A DNA stretch of 64,000 bases from Peptostreptococcaceae bacterium (lineage in GTDB: Bacteria; Bacillota; Clostridia; Peptostreptococcales; Peptostreptococcaceae), in assembly GCA_902363255.1 (NCBI GenBank), contig CABIZO010000002.1:310001-374000 (forward strand), in the 5' to 3' direction. The notes beneath the pieces were generated by a model, which had not been told where the DNA came from, did not search any database, and worked only from the letters and a program-made list of their open reading frames with translations. Position numbers and translations under genes: made by a program. This document shows positions 51,769 to 59,469 of the stretch, one piece after another. Numbering within the stretch: the first letter of the stretch is position 1; every line of letters starts with the position of its first letter.

Positions 51769-51794
51769 GTAGGGGAAAATTAATCGGTTTATGT

Positions 51795-51866
51795 TAGTAG
51801 CAAGTTGCCTTTAAGCTAGGAACTAGTAAATTATCTTACTATAGCTTAAGGCAGCTCTGTTGCTTA
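51795..51866 (+). repeat. Long structured spacer element between chbC and the GH4 gene
   Basis: TTGCCTTTAAGCTA pairs with TAGCTTAAGGCA (one bulge), capped by an inner TAGTAA/TTACTA hairpin, and flanked by AGCAA and TTGCT. There is no T run, so it is unlikely to be a terminator. Its ends (AGTTGCCT and AAGGCAGCTCTGTTGC) resemble those of the element at 54401-54484 (AGTTGCCT and AAGGCATCTCGTTGAC). It may control message stability within the operon. Confidence 0.5.
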
Positions 51867-51900
51867 AATATAGATATTTTGAGATGGGATGGTGTATGAC

Positions 51901-53211
51901 ATGAAAAACTGCTTAAAAGTAGTGACAATTGGAGGGGGATCAAGTTATACTCCCGAGTTAATAGAAGGTTTTATTAAAAGACATGAAGAGCTACCTGTAA
52001 AAGAATTATGGTTAGTTGATATAGAAGAAGGAAGAGAAAAGTTAGAAATAGTAGGGAATTTAGCTAAAAGAATGGTTAAAAAAGCCAATATAGATATGGA
52101 AATTCATCTTACTTTAGATAGAAGAGAAGCTTTAAAAGATGCAGATTTCGTAACTACGCAGCTTAGAGTAGGTTTACTTGATGCTAGAATAAAGGATGAA
52201 AGTATACCACTATCTCATGGGTTGATAGGTCAAGAAACAAATGGTGCTGGAGGTCTATTCAAAGCTCTTCGTACAGTTCCAGTGGTTCTTGACATTATAA
52301 AAGATATTGAAGAATTATGTCCAAATGCATGGTTAATCAATTTTACCAATCCAACGGGAATAATAAGTGAAGCAGTATTCAAATATACTAATTTTGAAAA
52401 ATATATAGGACTTTGTAATGTGCCTATACATTTAAAAAATGATGTGGCTAAATTATTTGAAGTAGATGCAGATAGAATTTATATGGAATTTGGTGGCCTT
52501 AATCATATGGTATATGGGCTAAAAGTTTGCCTAGATGGAAAAGATGTGACTGAAGAGGCTATAGAAAGATTCATAAATACAAAAATTAGTATGGAAAATA
52601 TAAAAGCTATTGATTTTAATCCAGAATTTGTAAGAGCCTTAGGAGCTATTCCTTGTCCATACCATAGATATTATTATAAGACTAAAGAGATGTTATTAGA
52701 AGAATTAGAAGAATTCAAAAAAGGAAAAGCAAGAGGACAAGTAGTTAAAGAATTAGAAGAACAACTATTTGAACTTTATAAAGACGAGAATTTAGATATT
52801 AAACCACCACAATTAGAAAAAAGAGGTGGAGCATACTACAGTGATGCTGCATGCAATTTAATAAGTTCAATATACAACAATAAACAAGATATTCAAGTAG
52901 TAAACACTTTAAATAATGGTGCAATAAGAAACTTTAAAGATAATCAAGCTGTAGAGGTAAGTAGTGTAATAACTTCACAAGGTCCGAAACCACTTTCAAT
53001 AGGATATCTTCCTGAATGTACTGATGGACTTGTAAGCCAAATTAAGAGTTTTGAAACATTAGCGGCAAAAGCAGCTGTAACAGGTGATTATGAAACAGCA
53101 TTATTAGCTCTTTGTATAAATCCATTAATACCTTCAGATGATATAGCTAAAGTAGTACTTGATGAAATGATTGAAGCTCATAAAGAGTATCTGCCACAAT
53201 TTAATAAGTAG
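51901..53211 (+). CDS. chbF: GH4 6-phospho-glucosidase (ChbF-like)
   Basis: A 436-residue family 4 glycosidase that uses NAD and a divalent metal to cleave phosphorylated disaccharides. The NAD motif is VVTIGGGSSYTPELIEGF; then GLIGQETNGAGG, LINFTNPTGIISEA, GLCNVPIH (metal-binding Cys) and FGGLNHMVYG (metal-binding His). I start at ATG 51901, matching the usual GH4 N-terminus; the upstream ATG at 51889 lacks a spaced ribosome binding site. In E. coli, ChbF hydrolyses deacetylated chitobiose-6-phosphate. Coupled to chbG. Confidence 0.9.
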   Translation: MKNCLKVVTIGGGSSYTPELIEGFIKRHEELPVKELWLVDIEEGREKLEIVGNLAKRMVKKANIDMEIHLTLDRREALKDADFVTTQLRVGLLDARIKDESIPLSHGLIGQETNGAGGLFKALRTVPVVLDIIKDIEELCPNAWLINFTNPTGIISEAVFKYTNFEKYIGLCNVPIHLKNDVAKLFEVDADRIYMEFGGLNHMVYGLKVCLDGKDVTEEAIERFINTKISMENIKAIDFNPEFVRALGAIPCPYHRYYYKTKEMLLEELEEFKKGKARGQVVKELEEQLFELYKDENLDIKPPQLEKRGGAYYSDAACNLISSIYNNKQDIQVVNTLNNGAIRNFKDNQAVEVSSVITSQGPKPLSIGYLPECTDGLVSQIKSFETLAAKAAVTGDYETALLALCINPLIPSDDIAKVVLDEMIEAHKEYLPQFNK

Positions 53212-53219
53212 GTGATAAA

Positions 53220-53945
53220 ATGACTAAACTTATAATAAATGCAGATGACTTTGGTTTATCTGAAGCTGTGAATTATGGTATAATTTCAGCTCATAAAAAT
53301 GGAGTAGTTACATCAACAAGTACTATGGCAAATATGCCAGGGTTTGAACATGCAATGGAGCTTTTAAAGGAAAATAAAGAATTAGGTTGTGGGGTTCATA
53401 TGACAATGAGTTGCTACAAACCTGTACTATCGAATTTAAAAACTATGGTAGATGAAAATGGTTACTTTATAAGAAGGATAACAAATGAAGTAATTGAAAA
53501 TATGGATTTAGATGAAATATATAATGAATTTTGTGCTCAAATTGAAAAGGCGAGAGCTAAAACAACAATAACTCATTTAGATAGTCATCATCATGTTCAT
53601 ACTTTGGAAAAGCTAAGACCAGTTATAGAAAGAATTTTAGAAAAATATGATCTACCCATAAGAGGTGGTTTTGAATATGATCTTAATTATTCTAAAATTA
53701 TACCTTTAATAGATACATTTTATGGTGACAATGTAAGTGAAGATTATTTTGTGAAAAACAATGATCATCTTAAAGAATATGAAATAGCTGATATAATGTG
53801 TCATCCTGCTTTTGTTGATGATTTTTTAATTAAAACAACATCATATTCTATGGCTAGAATTAATGAACATAAAATATTAACATCTAAAGAAATAAAAGAT
53901 TTTATACAAAATAATTTTTTACTAACAAATTATAGAGACTTATAG
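53220..53945 (+). CDS. chbG: Chitooligosaccharide deacetylase ChbG (YdjC family)
   Basis: A 241-residue metal-dependent deacetylase. The metal site includes INADDFGLSEAVNYGI (Asp), VHMTMSCYKP (His) and HLDSHHHVH; CHPAFVDDFL is near the end. ChbG removes one acetyl group from chitobiose-6-phosphate, which is required both for induction and for hydrolysis in E. coli. It begins 8 bases after the GH4 gene with TAGGTGAT as ribosome binding site. Its presence is the strongest argument that this operon is for chitobiose or related GlcNAc dimers. Confidence 0.9.
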   Translation: MTKLIINADDFGLSEAVNYGIISAHKNGVVTSTSTMANMPGFEHAMELLKENKELGCGVHMTMSCYKPVLSNLKTMVDENGYFIRRITNEVIENMDLDEIYNEFCAQIEKARAKTTITHLDSHHHVHTLEKLRPVIERILEKYDLPIRGGFEYDLNYSKIIPLIDTFYGDNVSEDYFVKNNDHLKEYEIADIMCHPAFVDDFLIKTTSYSMARINEHKILTSKEIKDFIQNNFLLTNYRDL

Positions 53946-53956
53946 GGGACGACAAT

Positions 53957-54274
53957 ATGGATGAAAAAATGATAGAAATAACTTTTGGGATTATAGGTTT
54001 TGCAGGAGATGCAAAAGCCTTAGCTTTTGAAGCTATAGATGAAGCAAAAAAAGGAAATATAGAAATAGCTAGAGAAAAGCTTGCACAGTCTAAGGAAGTT
54101 ATGGTGAAAGCTCATAAATTCCAAACAGAATTAATTCAAAAAGAAGCTAGTGGAGAAAAAACTGATATGAGTGTAATGTTAGTTCATTCTCAAGATCACT
54201 TAATGACAAGTATGACATTTCAACAATTAGCAGGAGAATTTGTTGATTTATATGAAAGATTAGATACAAAGTAA
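53957..54274 (+). CDS. chbA: PTS cellobiose/chitobiose-type EIIA
   Basis: A 105-residue helical EIIA of the lactose/cellobiose family. The active site is VHSQDHLM with His 77 (phosphorylated) and His 81. It completes the EIIB and EIIC proteins encoded at 50076 and 50449. It begins 11 bases after chbG and ends just before a terminator. Confidence 0.92.
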   Translation: MDEKMIEITFGIIGFAGDAKALAFEAIDEAKKGNIEIAREKLAQSKEVMVKAHKFQTELIQKEASGEKTDMSVMLVHSQDHLMTSMTFQQLAGEFVDLYERLDTK

Positions 54275-54279
54275 TATAT

Positions 54280-54314
54280 AAAGGAATCTATATTTTTTAG
54301 TAGGTTCCTTTTTT
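54280..54314 (+). terminator. Terminator of the chb operon
   Basis: AAGGAATC (54281-54288) pairs with GGTTCCTT (54303-54310), one G-T pair, with an A+T loop and six T. Confidence 0.8.
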
Positions 54315-54316
54315 AC

Positions 54317-54366
54317 ATGCAAGGAAATTACGATGTTCTCTAATCTGTGGAAAATATGTGTATATG
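54317..54366 (+). repeat. Repeat copy 1 (ATGCAAGGAAATTA element)
   Basis: This segment matches 60506-60555 at 39 of 50 positions by hand alignment, starting with a shared ATGCAAGGAAATTA and including TCTCTAAT. Both copies lie right after the T run of a terminator closing a sugar operon. Confidence 0.6.
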
Positions 54367-54400
54367 AGTAATATAAATAAATTCAGAGTTAGATAAACTT

Positions 54401-54484
54401 GTAAAAAAGCTTTTGAGTAACGGAGTTGCCTGAAGCAGTAGTGAAGGCATCTCGTTGACGATATGAGCGAAGCGAATTTTTTAC
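54401..54484 (+). repeat. Structured 84-base intergenic repeat
   Basis: The ends GTAAAAAA and TTTTTTAC are complementary. Inside, AACGGAGTTGCCT pairs imperfectly with AGGCATCTCGTT, followed by GAGCGAAGCGAA. Its G+C is higher than the surroundings. Related sequences occur at 24793-24842 (- strand) and in part at 51795-51866. Looks like a small dispersed non-coding repeat. Confidence 0.55.
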
Positions 54485-54508
54485 ATTTGCAAATAAAAGT
54501 ATTAAAAA

Positions 54509-54537
54509 TTGACAACCATTTTTTTACATGGTAATAT
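54509..54537 (+). promoter_or_regulatory. Sigma-A promoter of the FCD-GntR gene
   Basis: TTGACA (54509-54514), 17-base spacer, TAATAT (54532-54537). The spacer holds an ACCAT-N7-ATGGT inverted repeat (54515-54532) that could be an operator. Confidence 0.65.
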
Positions 54538-54613
54538 GAAGTGCAAAATAGGATAGATTATCCTTTAAATTTGATATAAGATATAAGTACAAAAAATAAA
54601 TAAGGAGTAAAAT

Positions 54614-55312
54614 ATGAGTAAATTATTAGGGGATCAAGCAGCAGAGCAAATAATACAGTTAATTATAGATAAAGACAGTAAGCCTGGAGATAAGATGCCT
54701 AATGAATATGAGTTGGCAGAACAATTAAATGTTAGCAGAAGCACCATCAGAGAAGCAATAAAAGCATTGGTATCAAGGAATATTTTAGAAATAAGGCGTG
54801 GTTCGGGAACATTTATATCTGAAAATTGTGGAATCACAGAAGATCCTTTAGGCTTAATTTTTGTGAAGGATAAATTAAAATTGGCAACAGATTTATTAGA
54901 AATTAGATTTATGATAGAGCCTAAAATAGCATCAGCGGCAGCAAAAAATGCAACGCAAGAAGATATAAAAGAATTAGAAACTCTATGTGATAAGGTAGAT
55001 GAACTTATCTTAAAGGAAGAACCTCATATGGATGTAGATATAGAGTTTCATGCTGCAATAGCGAGAAGTAGTAAAAATATTGTTACAGCCCATCTTATTC
55101 CTATTATAAATAGATCTATTAGCTTATGTATTGACGTTACAAATAGGCAATTAGTAAAAGAAACTATGGAAACTCACAGGGAAATATTAAATTGCATAAA
55201 AAATCAGGATAGTAATGGAGCTTATGATGCTATGTATTTGCATCTAGTATATAATCGTAGAAATATAAAAAAATTGATAGATATAGAAAAGAATAAAACG
55301 CATCTGGATTAA
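54614..55312 (+). CDS. GntR-family (FadR/FCD) regulator of the sugar-acid operon
   Basis: A 232-residue regulator. The winged helix (residues 1-70) reads PGDKMPNEYELAEQLNVSRS and TIREAIKALVSRNILEIRRG. The all-helical FCD domain (about 85-225) has LLEIRFMIEPKIA with metal-binding type residues and DIEFHAAIARSSKN. FCD regulators usually bind sugar acids or carboxylates such as gluconate or galactonate. It precedes the dehydratase/GntP/kdgA/kdgK operon, whose promoter region carries three ACATC-N-GATGT-type palindromes. AAGGAG precedes the ATG. Confidence 0.9.
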   Translation: MSKLLGDQAAEQIIQLIIDKDSKPGDKMPNEYELAEQLNVSRSTIREAIKALVSRNILEIRRGSGTFISENCGITEDPLGLIFVKDKLKLATDLLEIRFMIEPKIASAAAKNATQEDIKELETLCDKVDELILKEEPHMDVDIEFHAAIARSSKNIVTAHLIPIINRSISLCIDVTNRQLVKETMETHREILNCIKNQDSNGAYDAMYLHLVYNRRNIKKLIDIEKNKTHLD

Positions 55313-55333
55313 AAAATTCAGATGTGTTTTTTT
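55295..55333 (+). terminator. Terminator overlapping the FCD-GntR stop codon
   Basis: AAAACGCATCTG (55295-55306) pairs with CAGATGTGTTTT (55319-55330), one G-T pair, then T run. Confidence 0.85.
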
Positions 55334-55363
55334 GTATATAGATATGATGTTTATGAGATGATA

Positions 55364-55374
55364 ACATCAGATGT
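55364..55374. promoter_or_regulatory. Candidate GntR operator O1
   Basis: ACATCAGATGT, a perfect 5+1+5 palindrome 131 bases upstream of the -35 box of the dehydratase promoter. Confidence 0.5.
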
Positions 55375-55472
55375 GTATAAATGAGAAGAATAAGACTTAA
55401 CTTAAAAATAAATACTTAAACATGAGTTTTCACGTAATTTATACTTATTTGAAGGTGATGTATTGCCATATG

Positions 55473-55486
55473 TGAAATTGTTTTCA
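55473..55486. promoter_or_regulatory. cre-like site upstream of the sugar-acid operon
   Basis: TGAAATTGTTTTCA matches TGNAANCGNTNNCA at all specified positions except the central C. It ends 18 bases before the -35 box. Suggests CcpA control. Confidence 0.5.
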
Positions 55487-55504
55487 TAAAAATAAATAAA
55501 TATA

Positions 55505-55533
55505 TTGTATAAATACATCTGATGTGTTAGTAT
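55505..55533 (+). promoter_or_regulatory. Sigma-A promoter of the sugar-acid operon
   Basis: TTGTAT (55505-55510), 17-base spacer, TAGTAT (55528-55533). The match is only moderate, but operator O2 lies in the spacer and O3 just after the expected start. Confidence 0.5.
55515..55525. promoter_or_regulatory. Candidate GntR operator O2
   Basis: ACATCTGATGT, a perfect palindrome within the promoter spacer; identical to O1 except for the central base. Confidence 0.6.
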
Positions 55534-55546
55534 AAAAAAGCGAAAT

Positions 55547-55557
55547 ACGTCCGACGT
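55547..55557. promoter_or_regulatory. Candidate GntR operator O3
   Basis: ACGTCCGACGT, a perfect palindrome with the same 5+1+5 layout as O1 and O2, 32 bases (about three helical turns) from O2. Confidence 0.55.
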
Positions 55558-55592
55558 AATTGCAAGGAGATATTTATTAAAGGAGAGTATAT

Positions 55593-57308
55593 ATGATTAG
55601 TCAAGAGGTTAGAAAAATTGCTCCAGAAATGGATCCTCTAAGAAGAGGTATGGGGTGGAGTATTGAAGATTTATCTAAGCCACAGATAATGGTTGAAAGT
55701 ACTTTTGGAGATAGTCATCCAGGAAGTGCTCATTTATATGAATTCGTTGAAAAATCAATTGAGGGAATAAGTGAAAAAGGTGGAAAAGGTTCTAGATACT
55801 TTGCCACAGATATTTGTGATGGTCAAGCACAAGGTCACGATGGAATAAATTATTCTTTAGTTTCAAGAGATATAATAGCATCATTAATTGAGATACATGC
55901 AAATGCAACTCCTTTTGATGCGGGAGTATTTATATCTAGTTGTGATAAAGGTGTACCATCACATCTGATGGCTATTGGTAGAGTGAATATTCCTTCTATA
56001 ATAGTTACTGGTGGGGTAATGGAAGCAGGTCCAAACTTATTAACATTAGAACAAATAGGTATGTATAGTGCTCAATACCAAAGAGGAGAAATTACAGAAG
56101 AACAATTAACTTACTATAAGCATAATGCTTGTCCATCATGTGGGGCATGTTCATTTATGGGAACAGCATCAACAATGCAAGTAATGGCAGAAGCTTTAGG
56201 TTTGATGTTACCAGGAAGTGCTTTAATGCCAGCAACATGTGAGGATTTAAAAACAGTTTCAAAAAGAGCAGGAGAGCAAGCCGTAGAACTTGCAAAAATG
56301 AATATAAAACCAAGAGATATGGTAACTCGTAAATCGTTTGAAAACGCTATTATGGTTCATGCAGCTATATCTGGTTCTAGTAATTCTTTACTACATATGC
56401 CAGCAATAGCTCATGAATTCGGAATTGATTTAGATGCAAGTGAATTTGATAGAATACACAGAAATGTACCATATTTATTAGATATAAGACCAGCAGGAAA
56501 ATGGCCTGCACAATATTTCTATTATGCAGGTGGGGTTCCAGCAATAATGGAAGAAATAAAACATTTACTTCATCTAGATGTTATGACTATAACAGGAAAA
56601 ACACTAGGAGAAAACTTAGAAGATTTAAAAAACAATGGTTACTATGAAAGATGCAATGAATACTTATCTAAAGTTGGATTAAAAAGAGAAGATGTAATAC
56701 GCAAATTTAATTCACCTATAGGAAAAGAAGGAGCAATAGCTATATTAGAAGGTAATTTAGCTCCAAAAGGTTCAGTTGTTAAACATTCAGCAGTACCTAA
56801 AGAAATGCACAAAGCCATATTAAAAGCTAAGCCTTTTGATAGTGAAGAAGAAGCAATAGATGCAGTTCTTAAAAAGAGAATTAAACCAGGCGATGCAGTA
56901 ATAATAAGATATGAAGGACCAAAGGGTAGTGGAATGCCAGAAATGTTCTATACTACAGAGGCCATATCATCAGACCCAGAACTTAGTGCAAGTATAGCAT
57001 TACTAACTGATGGTAGATTTTCTGGAGCATCAAAAGGTCCTGCTATAGGTCATATATCACCGGAAGCTGCAGTTGGTGGACCTATTGCCTTGGTTGAAGA
57101 AGATGATTTAATAGAAATAAATATAGAAAATAGGGTTTTAAGAGTTATAGGGATTAATGGAAAAGAATGTTCGCCACAAGAGGTTGATAGAGTATTTAGC
57201 GAAAGAAAAGCTAAATGGCAACCAAAAGAAGAGAAATATAAATCGGGCATACTTCAATTATTCTCAAGAAATGCTGTAGATCCTATGCAAGGCGGTTATA
57301 TGAAATAA
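55593..57308 (+). CDS. IlvD/Edd-family sugar-acid dehydratase
   Basis: A 571-residue Fe-S dehydratase of the dihydroxyacid dehydratase family. Signatures: FGDSHPGSAHL, SSCDKGVPSHLMA, ACPSCGACSFMGTASTMQ (cluster Cys), PATCEDLK, LTDGRFSGASKGPAIGHISP. Authentic IlvD enzymes usually read CGACSGMYTANSM in the second motif. The neighbours (GntP permease, KDG kinase, KDPG aldolase) indicate a gluconate- or other aldonate-dehydratase making 2-keto-3-deoxy sugar acid rather than branched-chain amino acid synthesis. The exact substrate is not determined. AAAGGAGAG is the ribosome binding site. Confidence 0.88.
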   Translation: MISQEVRKIAPEMDPLRRGMGWSIEDLSKPQIMVESTFGDSHPGSAHLYEFVEKSIEGISEKGGKGSRYFATDICDGQAQGHDGINYSLVSRDIIASLIEIHANATPFDAGVFISSCDKGVPSHLMAIGRVNIPSIIVTGGVMEAGPNLLTLEQIGMYSAQYQRGEITEEQLTYYKHNACPSCGACSFMGTASTMQVMAEALGLMLPGSALMPATCEDLKTVSKRAGEQAVELAKMNIKPRDMVTRKSFENAIMVHAAISGSSNSLLHMPAIAHEFGIDLDASEFDRIHRNVPYLLDIRPAGKWPAQYFYYAGGVPAIMEEIKHLLHLDVMTITGKTLGENLEDLKNNGYYERCNEYLSKVGLKREDVIRKFNSPIGKEGAIAILEGNLAPKGSVVKHSAVPKEMHKAILKAKPFDSEEEAIDAVLKKRIKPGDAVIIRYEGPKGSGMPEMFYTTEAISSDPELSASIALLTDGRFSGASKGPAIGHISPEAAVGGPIALVEEDDLIEINIENRVLRVIGINGKECSPQEVDRVFSERKAKWQPKEEKYKSGILQLFSRNAVDPMQGGYMK

Positions 57309-57361
57309 AAATTTGAGATATTAGTGGAATCAATATATCGGAAAAAGGGAGATTAAAAATA

Positions 57362-58747
57362 ATGTTAACAGGACCATTATTAATAGGGGTTTTTATATTA
57401 TCAATTGCAATATTATTAGTATCAATATTAAAGTTTAAATTAAATGCGTTTATATCTTTATTGATTACTTCTTTAGTTGCATCAGTATTGGTTGGAATGC
57501 CAATGGAAGAAATAGCATCAACAATATCTGGTGGATTTGGATCAACATTAAGTGGAATAGGTATAGTTACAGGTTTAGGTGTAATGTTAGGGAAGTTCAT
57601 GTTTGAATCTGGAGCTATTGAAACTATTTCAAATGCTATACTTAAGAAATTTGGAGATAAAAATTCTCCATCAGCAATAGCTATGACAGGTTTTTTAACT
57701 GGTATACCAGTATTTAGTGATGTTGTTTATATAATGTTAGCACCAGTTTTAAGACTTCTTTCTAAAAGAACGGGAATATCATTAGTTACTTTTGCATGTG
57801 CTTTATCAGTAGCAACAACATGTACTTACGCTTTAGTTATACCAACACCAGCACCACTTGCTGTGTCAGAAGCACTAGGAATAGATGTTGGAATATTCTT
57901 CTTCTATGCTTTAATAACGGCATTTGTTGCAACAGTAGGTGGGGGAATAATTTACGGAAAGTTTATAGATAAACAAGATAAAAAGAATAATCATTTCTAT
58001 ACATTTGAAGATATAGAAGATGAAGAAAGTCTTAATGATGTTGCAAATGGAGAAGTTGCAGTAACAGTAGAAGCTCCATCATTTATGAAAGCTATATCTA
58101 TGTTATTAGTACCAATAGTACTTATATTAGCAGGTAGTTTTGCAACTTTAACATTAGGTGACAACCATCCAATTATACCGTTTTTCAAATTCTTTGGAGA
58201 TAAAAACGTGGCTATGTTAATAGGTGTAATTTACACAGCTATAATATCAATGCCATATATAAAAACTGAAGTATCTCAAATTATGAATGAAGCAGCTGAC
58301 CAAGTTGGATTAGTTTTATTAATAACAGGTGCAGGTGGAGCTTTTGGTAAAGTATTACAAGCAACTGGAATTGCTGATTATATAGCGCAGTCTTTATCAG
58401 GATATAGTATACCAATATTAGTACTTTGTTTCTTAATATCTCAAGTTATACGTTGTGCTCAAGGATCTACAACTGTTGCATTAATGACAACAGCATCAAT
58501 ACTTACTGGAACAATAGCATCAAGCAGTGTGTCACCAGTACTTTGTGCAATAGCTATATGTGCAGGAGGTATGGGATTATCTTTACCTAATGACTCAGGA
58601 TTCTGGGCTATTAGTAGGTTCTTTAAAATATCTGTATCTGACACAATAAGAGGATGGACTATCGGAGGATTTGTAGCAGGCCTTACAGCATTAGCCTTTG
58701 TTAGTATATTATCTTTATTCCAAGGTGTATTACCTGGACTTATGTAA
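57362..58747 (+). CDS. GntP-family gluconate/sugar-acid permease
   Basis: A 461-residue membrane protein with about twelve helices of the gluconate:H+ symporter family. Recognisable stretches: IVTGLGVMLGKFMFESGAIE, TGIPVFSDVVYIMLAPVL, LITGAGGAFGKVLQATGI and RCAQGSTTVALMTTASI, and LPNDSGFWAISRFF. It imports the sugar acid used by the dehydratase 54 bases upstream. The start ATG at 57362 is preceded by AAAGGGAG. Confidence 0.92.
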   Translation: MLTGPLLIGVFILSIAILLVSILKFKLNAFISLLITSLVASVLVGMPMEEIASTISGGFGSTLSGIGIVTGLGVMLGKFMFESGAIETISNAILKKFGDKNSPSAIAMTGFLTGIPVFSDVVYIMLAPVLRLLSKRTGISLVTFACALSVATTCTYALVIPTPAPLAVSEALGIDVGIFFFYALITAFVATVGGGIIYGKFIDKQDKKNNHFYTFEDIEDEESLNDVANGEVAVTVEAPSFMKAISMLLVPIVLILAGSFATLTLGDNHPIIPFFKFFGDKNVAMLIGVIYTAIISMPYIKTEVSQIMNEAADQVGLVLLITGAGGAFGKVLQATGIADYIAQSLSGYSIPILVLCFLISQVIRCAQGSTTVALMTTASILTGTIASSSVSPVLCAIAICAGGMGLSLPNDSGFWAISRFFKISVSDTIRGWTIGGFVAGLTALAFVSILSLFQGVLPGLM

Positions 58748-58755
58748 TAAAAATA

Positions 58756-58793
58756 AAATATATCTGATGAGCAATGCTTGTCAGATATATTTC
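58756..58793 (+). terminator. Hairpin between GntP and kdgA
   Basis: AAATATATCTGA (58756-58767) is the complement of 58781-58792, with a 13-base loop and a very short T run. Probably a partial terminator or processing site within the operon. Confidence 0.5.
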
Positions 58794-58820
58794 TGTATAT
58801 GAAATTTGGAGGGAAAAATT

Positions 58821-59468
58821 ATGAAAAAAATGAATACATTAAAAGCCTTATCTGAGTGTGGGGTAGTTGCAGTTGTTCGTGGAAACACAAAAGAAGTAGG
58901 AGTAAATACTGCAAAAGCATGTGTTGAAGGTGACGTGAAAGGTTTGGAAGTTACTTTTACAAATAAATATGCAGCAGACATTATCAAAGAGTTAGTAAGT
59001 ATATATGAAGGACGTGAAGATGTAGTTATAGGTGCAGGAACTGTATTAGATGCTGAAACTGCAAGAATAGCAATTCTAGCAGGAGCAAGATACATAGTAT
59101 CTCCATCTTTTAGTAAAGAAACAGCAATACTTTGCAATAGATATAAAGTTCCTTATATACCAGGAGTTATGACTATTAATGAAATAGTATCTGCTCATGA
59201 AGTAGGAGTAGATGTGGTTAAAATATTCCCAGGAAGTGTCTATGGACCTGGATATATAAAAGCAATAAAAGGGCCACTTCCATATGCAAATATGATGATA
59301 ACAGGTGGTGTTAACATAAATAATATTAACGAATGGTTTAAAGCTGGTGTTGATTTAGTAGGTATTGGTGGAGAACTGAACACTTTAGGAGAAGAAGGTA
59401 AATTTGAAGAAATTACTTCAATATGTAAACAATATATAGAAAAATTAACAGAAGTAAGAGAGGGATAA
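58821..59468 (+). CDS. kdgA: KDPG/KHG aldolase
   Basis: A 215-residue class I aldolase cleaving 2-keto-3-deoxy-6-phosphogluconate to pyruvate and glyceraldehyde-3-phosphate. Motifs: CGVVAVVRG, LEVTFTNKYA (catalytic Glu), IGAGTVLDAETARIAI, YIVSPSF, YIPGVMTINEI and VVKIFPGS with Schiff-base Lys 134. Start chosen at ATG 58821, 8 bases after TGGAGGG; a TTG five codons upstream overlaps that site. One base separates it from kdgK. Confidence 0.94.
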   Translation: MKKMNTLKALSECGVVAVVRGNTKEVGVNTAKACVEGDVKGLEVTFTNKYAADIIKELVSIYEGREDVVIGAGTVLDAETARIAILAGARYIVSPSFSKETAILCNRYKVPYIPGVMTINEIVSAHEVGVDVVKIFPGSVYGPGYIKAIKGPLPYANMMITGGVNINNINEWFKAGVDLVGIGGELNTLGEEGKFEEITSICKQYIEKLTEVREG

Positions 59469-59469
59469 T

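Noticed and set aside
55593..57308. Annotation as biosynthetic dihydroxy-acid dehydratase ilvD
   Set aside because: No branched-chain amino acid genes are nearby; neighbours are all sugar-acid catabolism.
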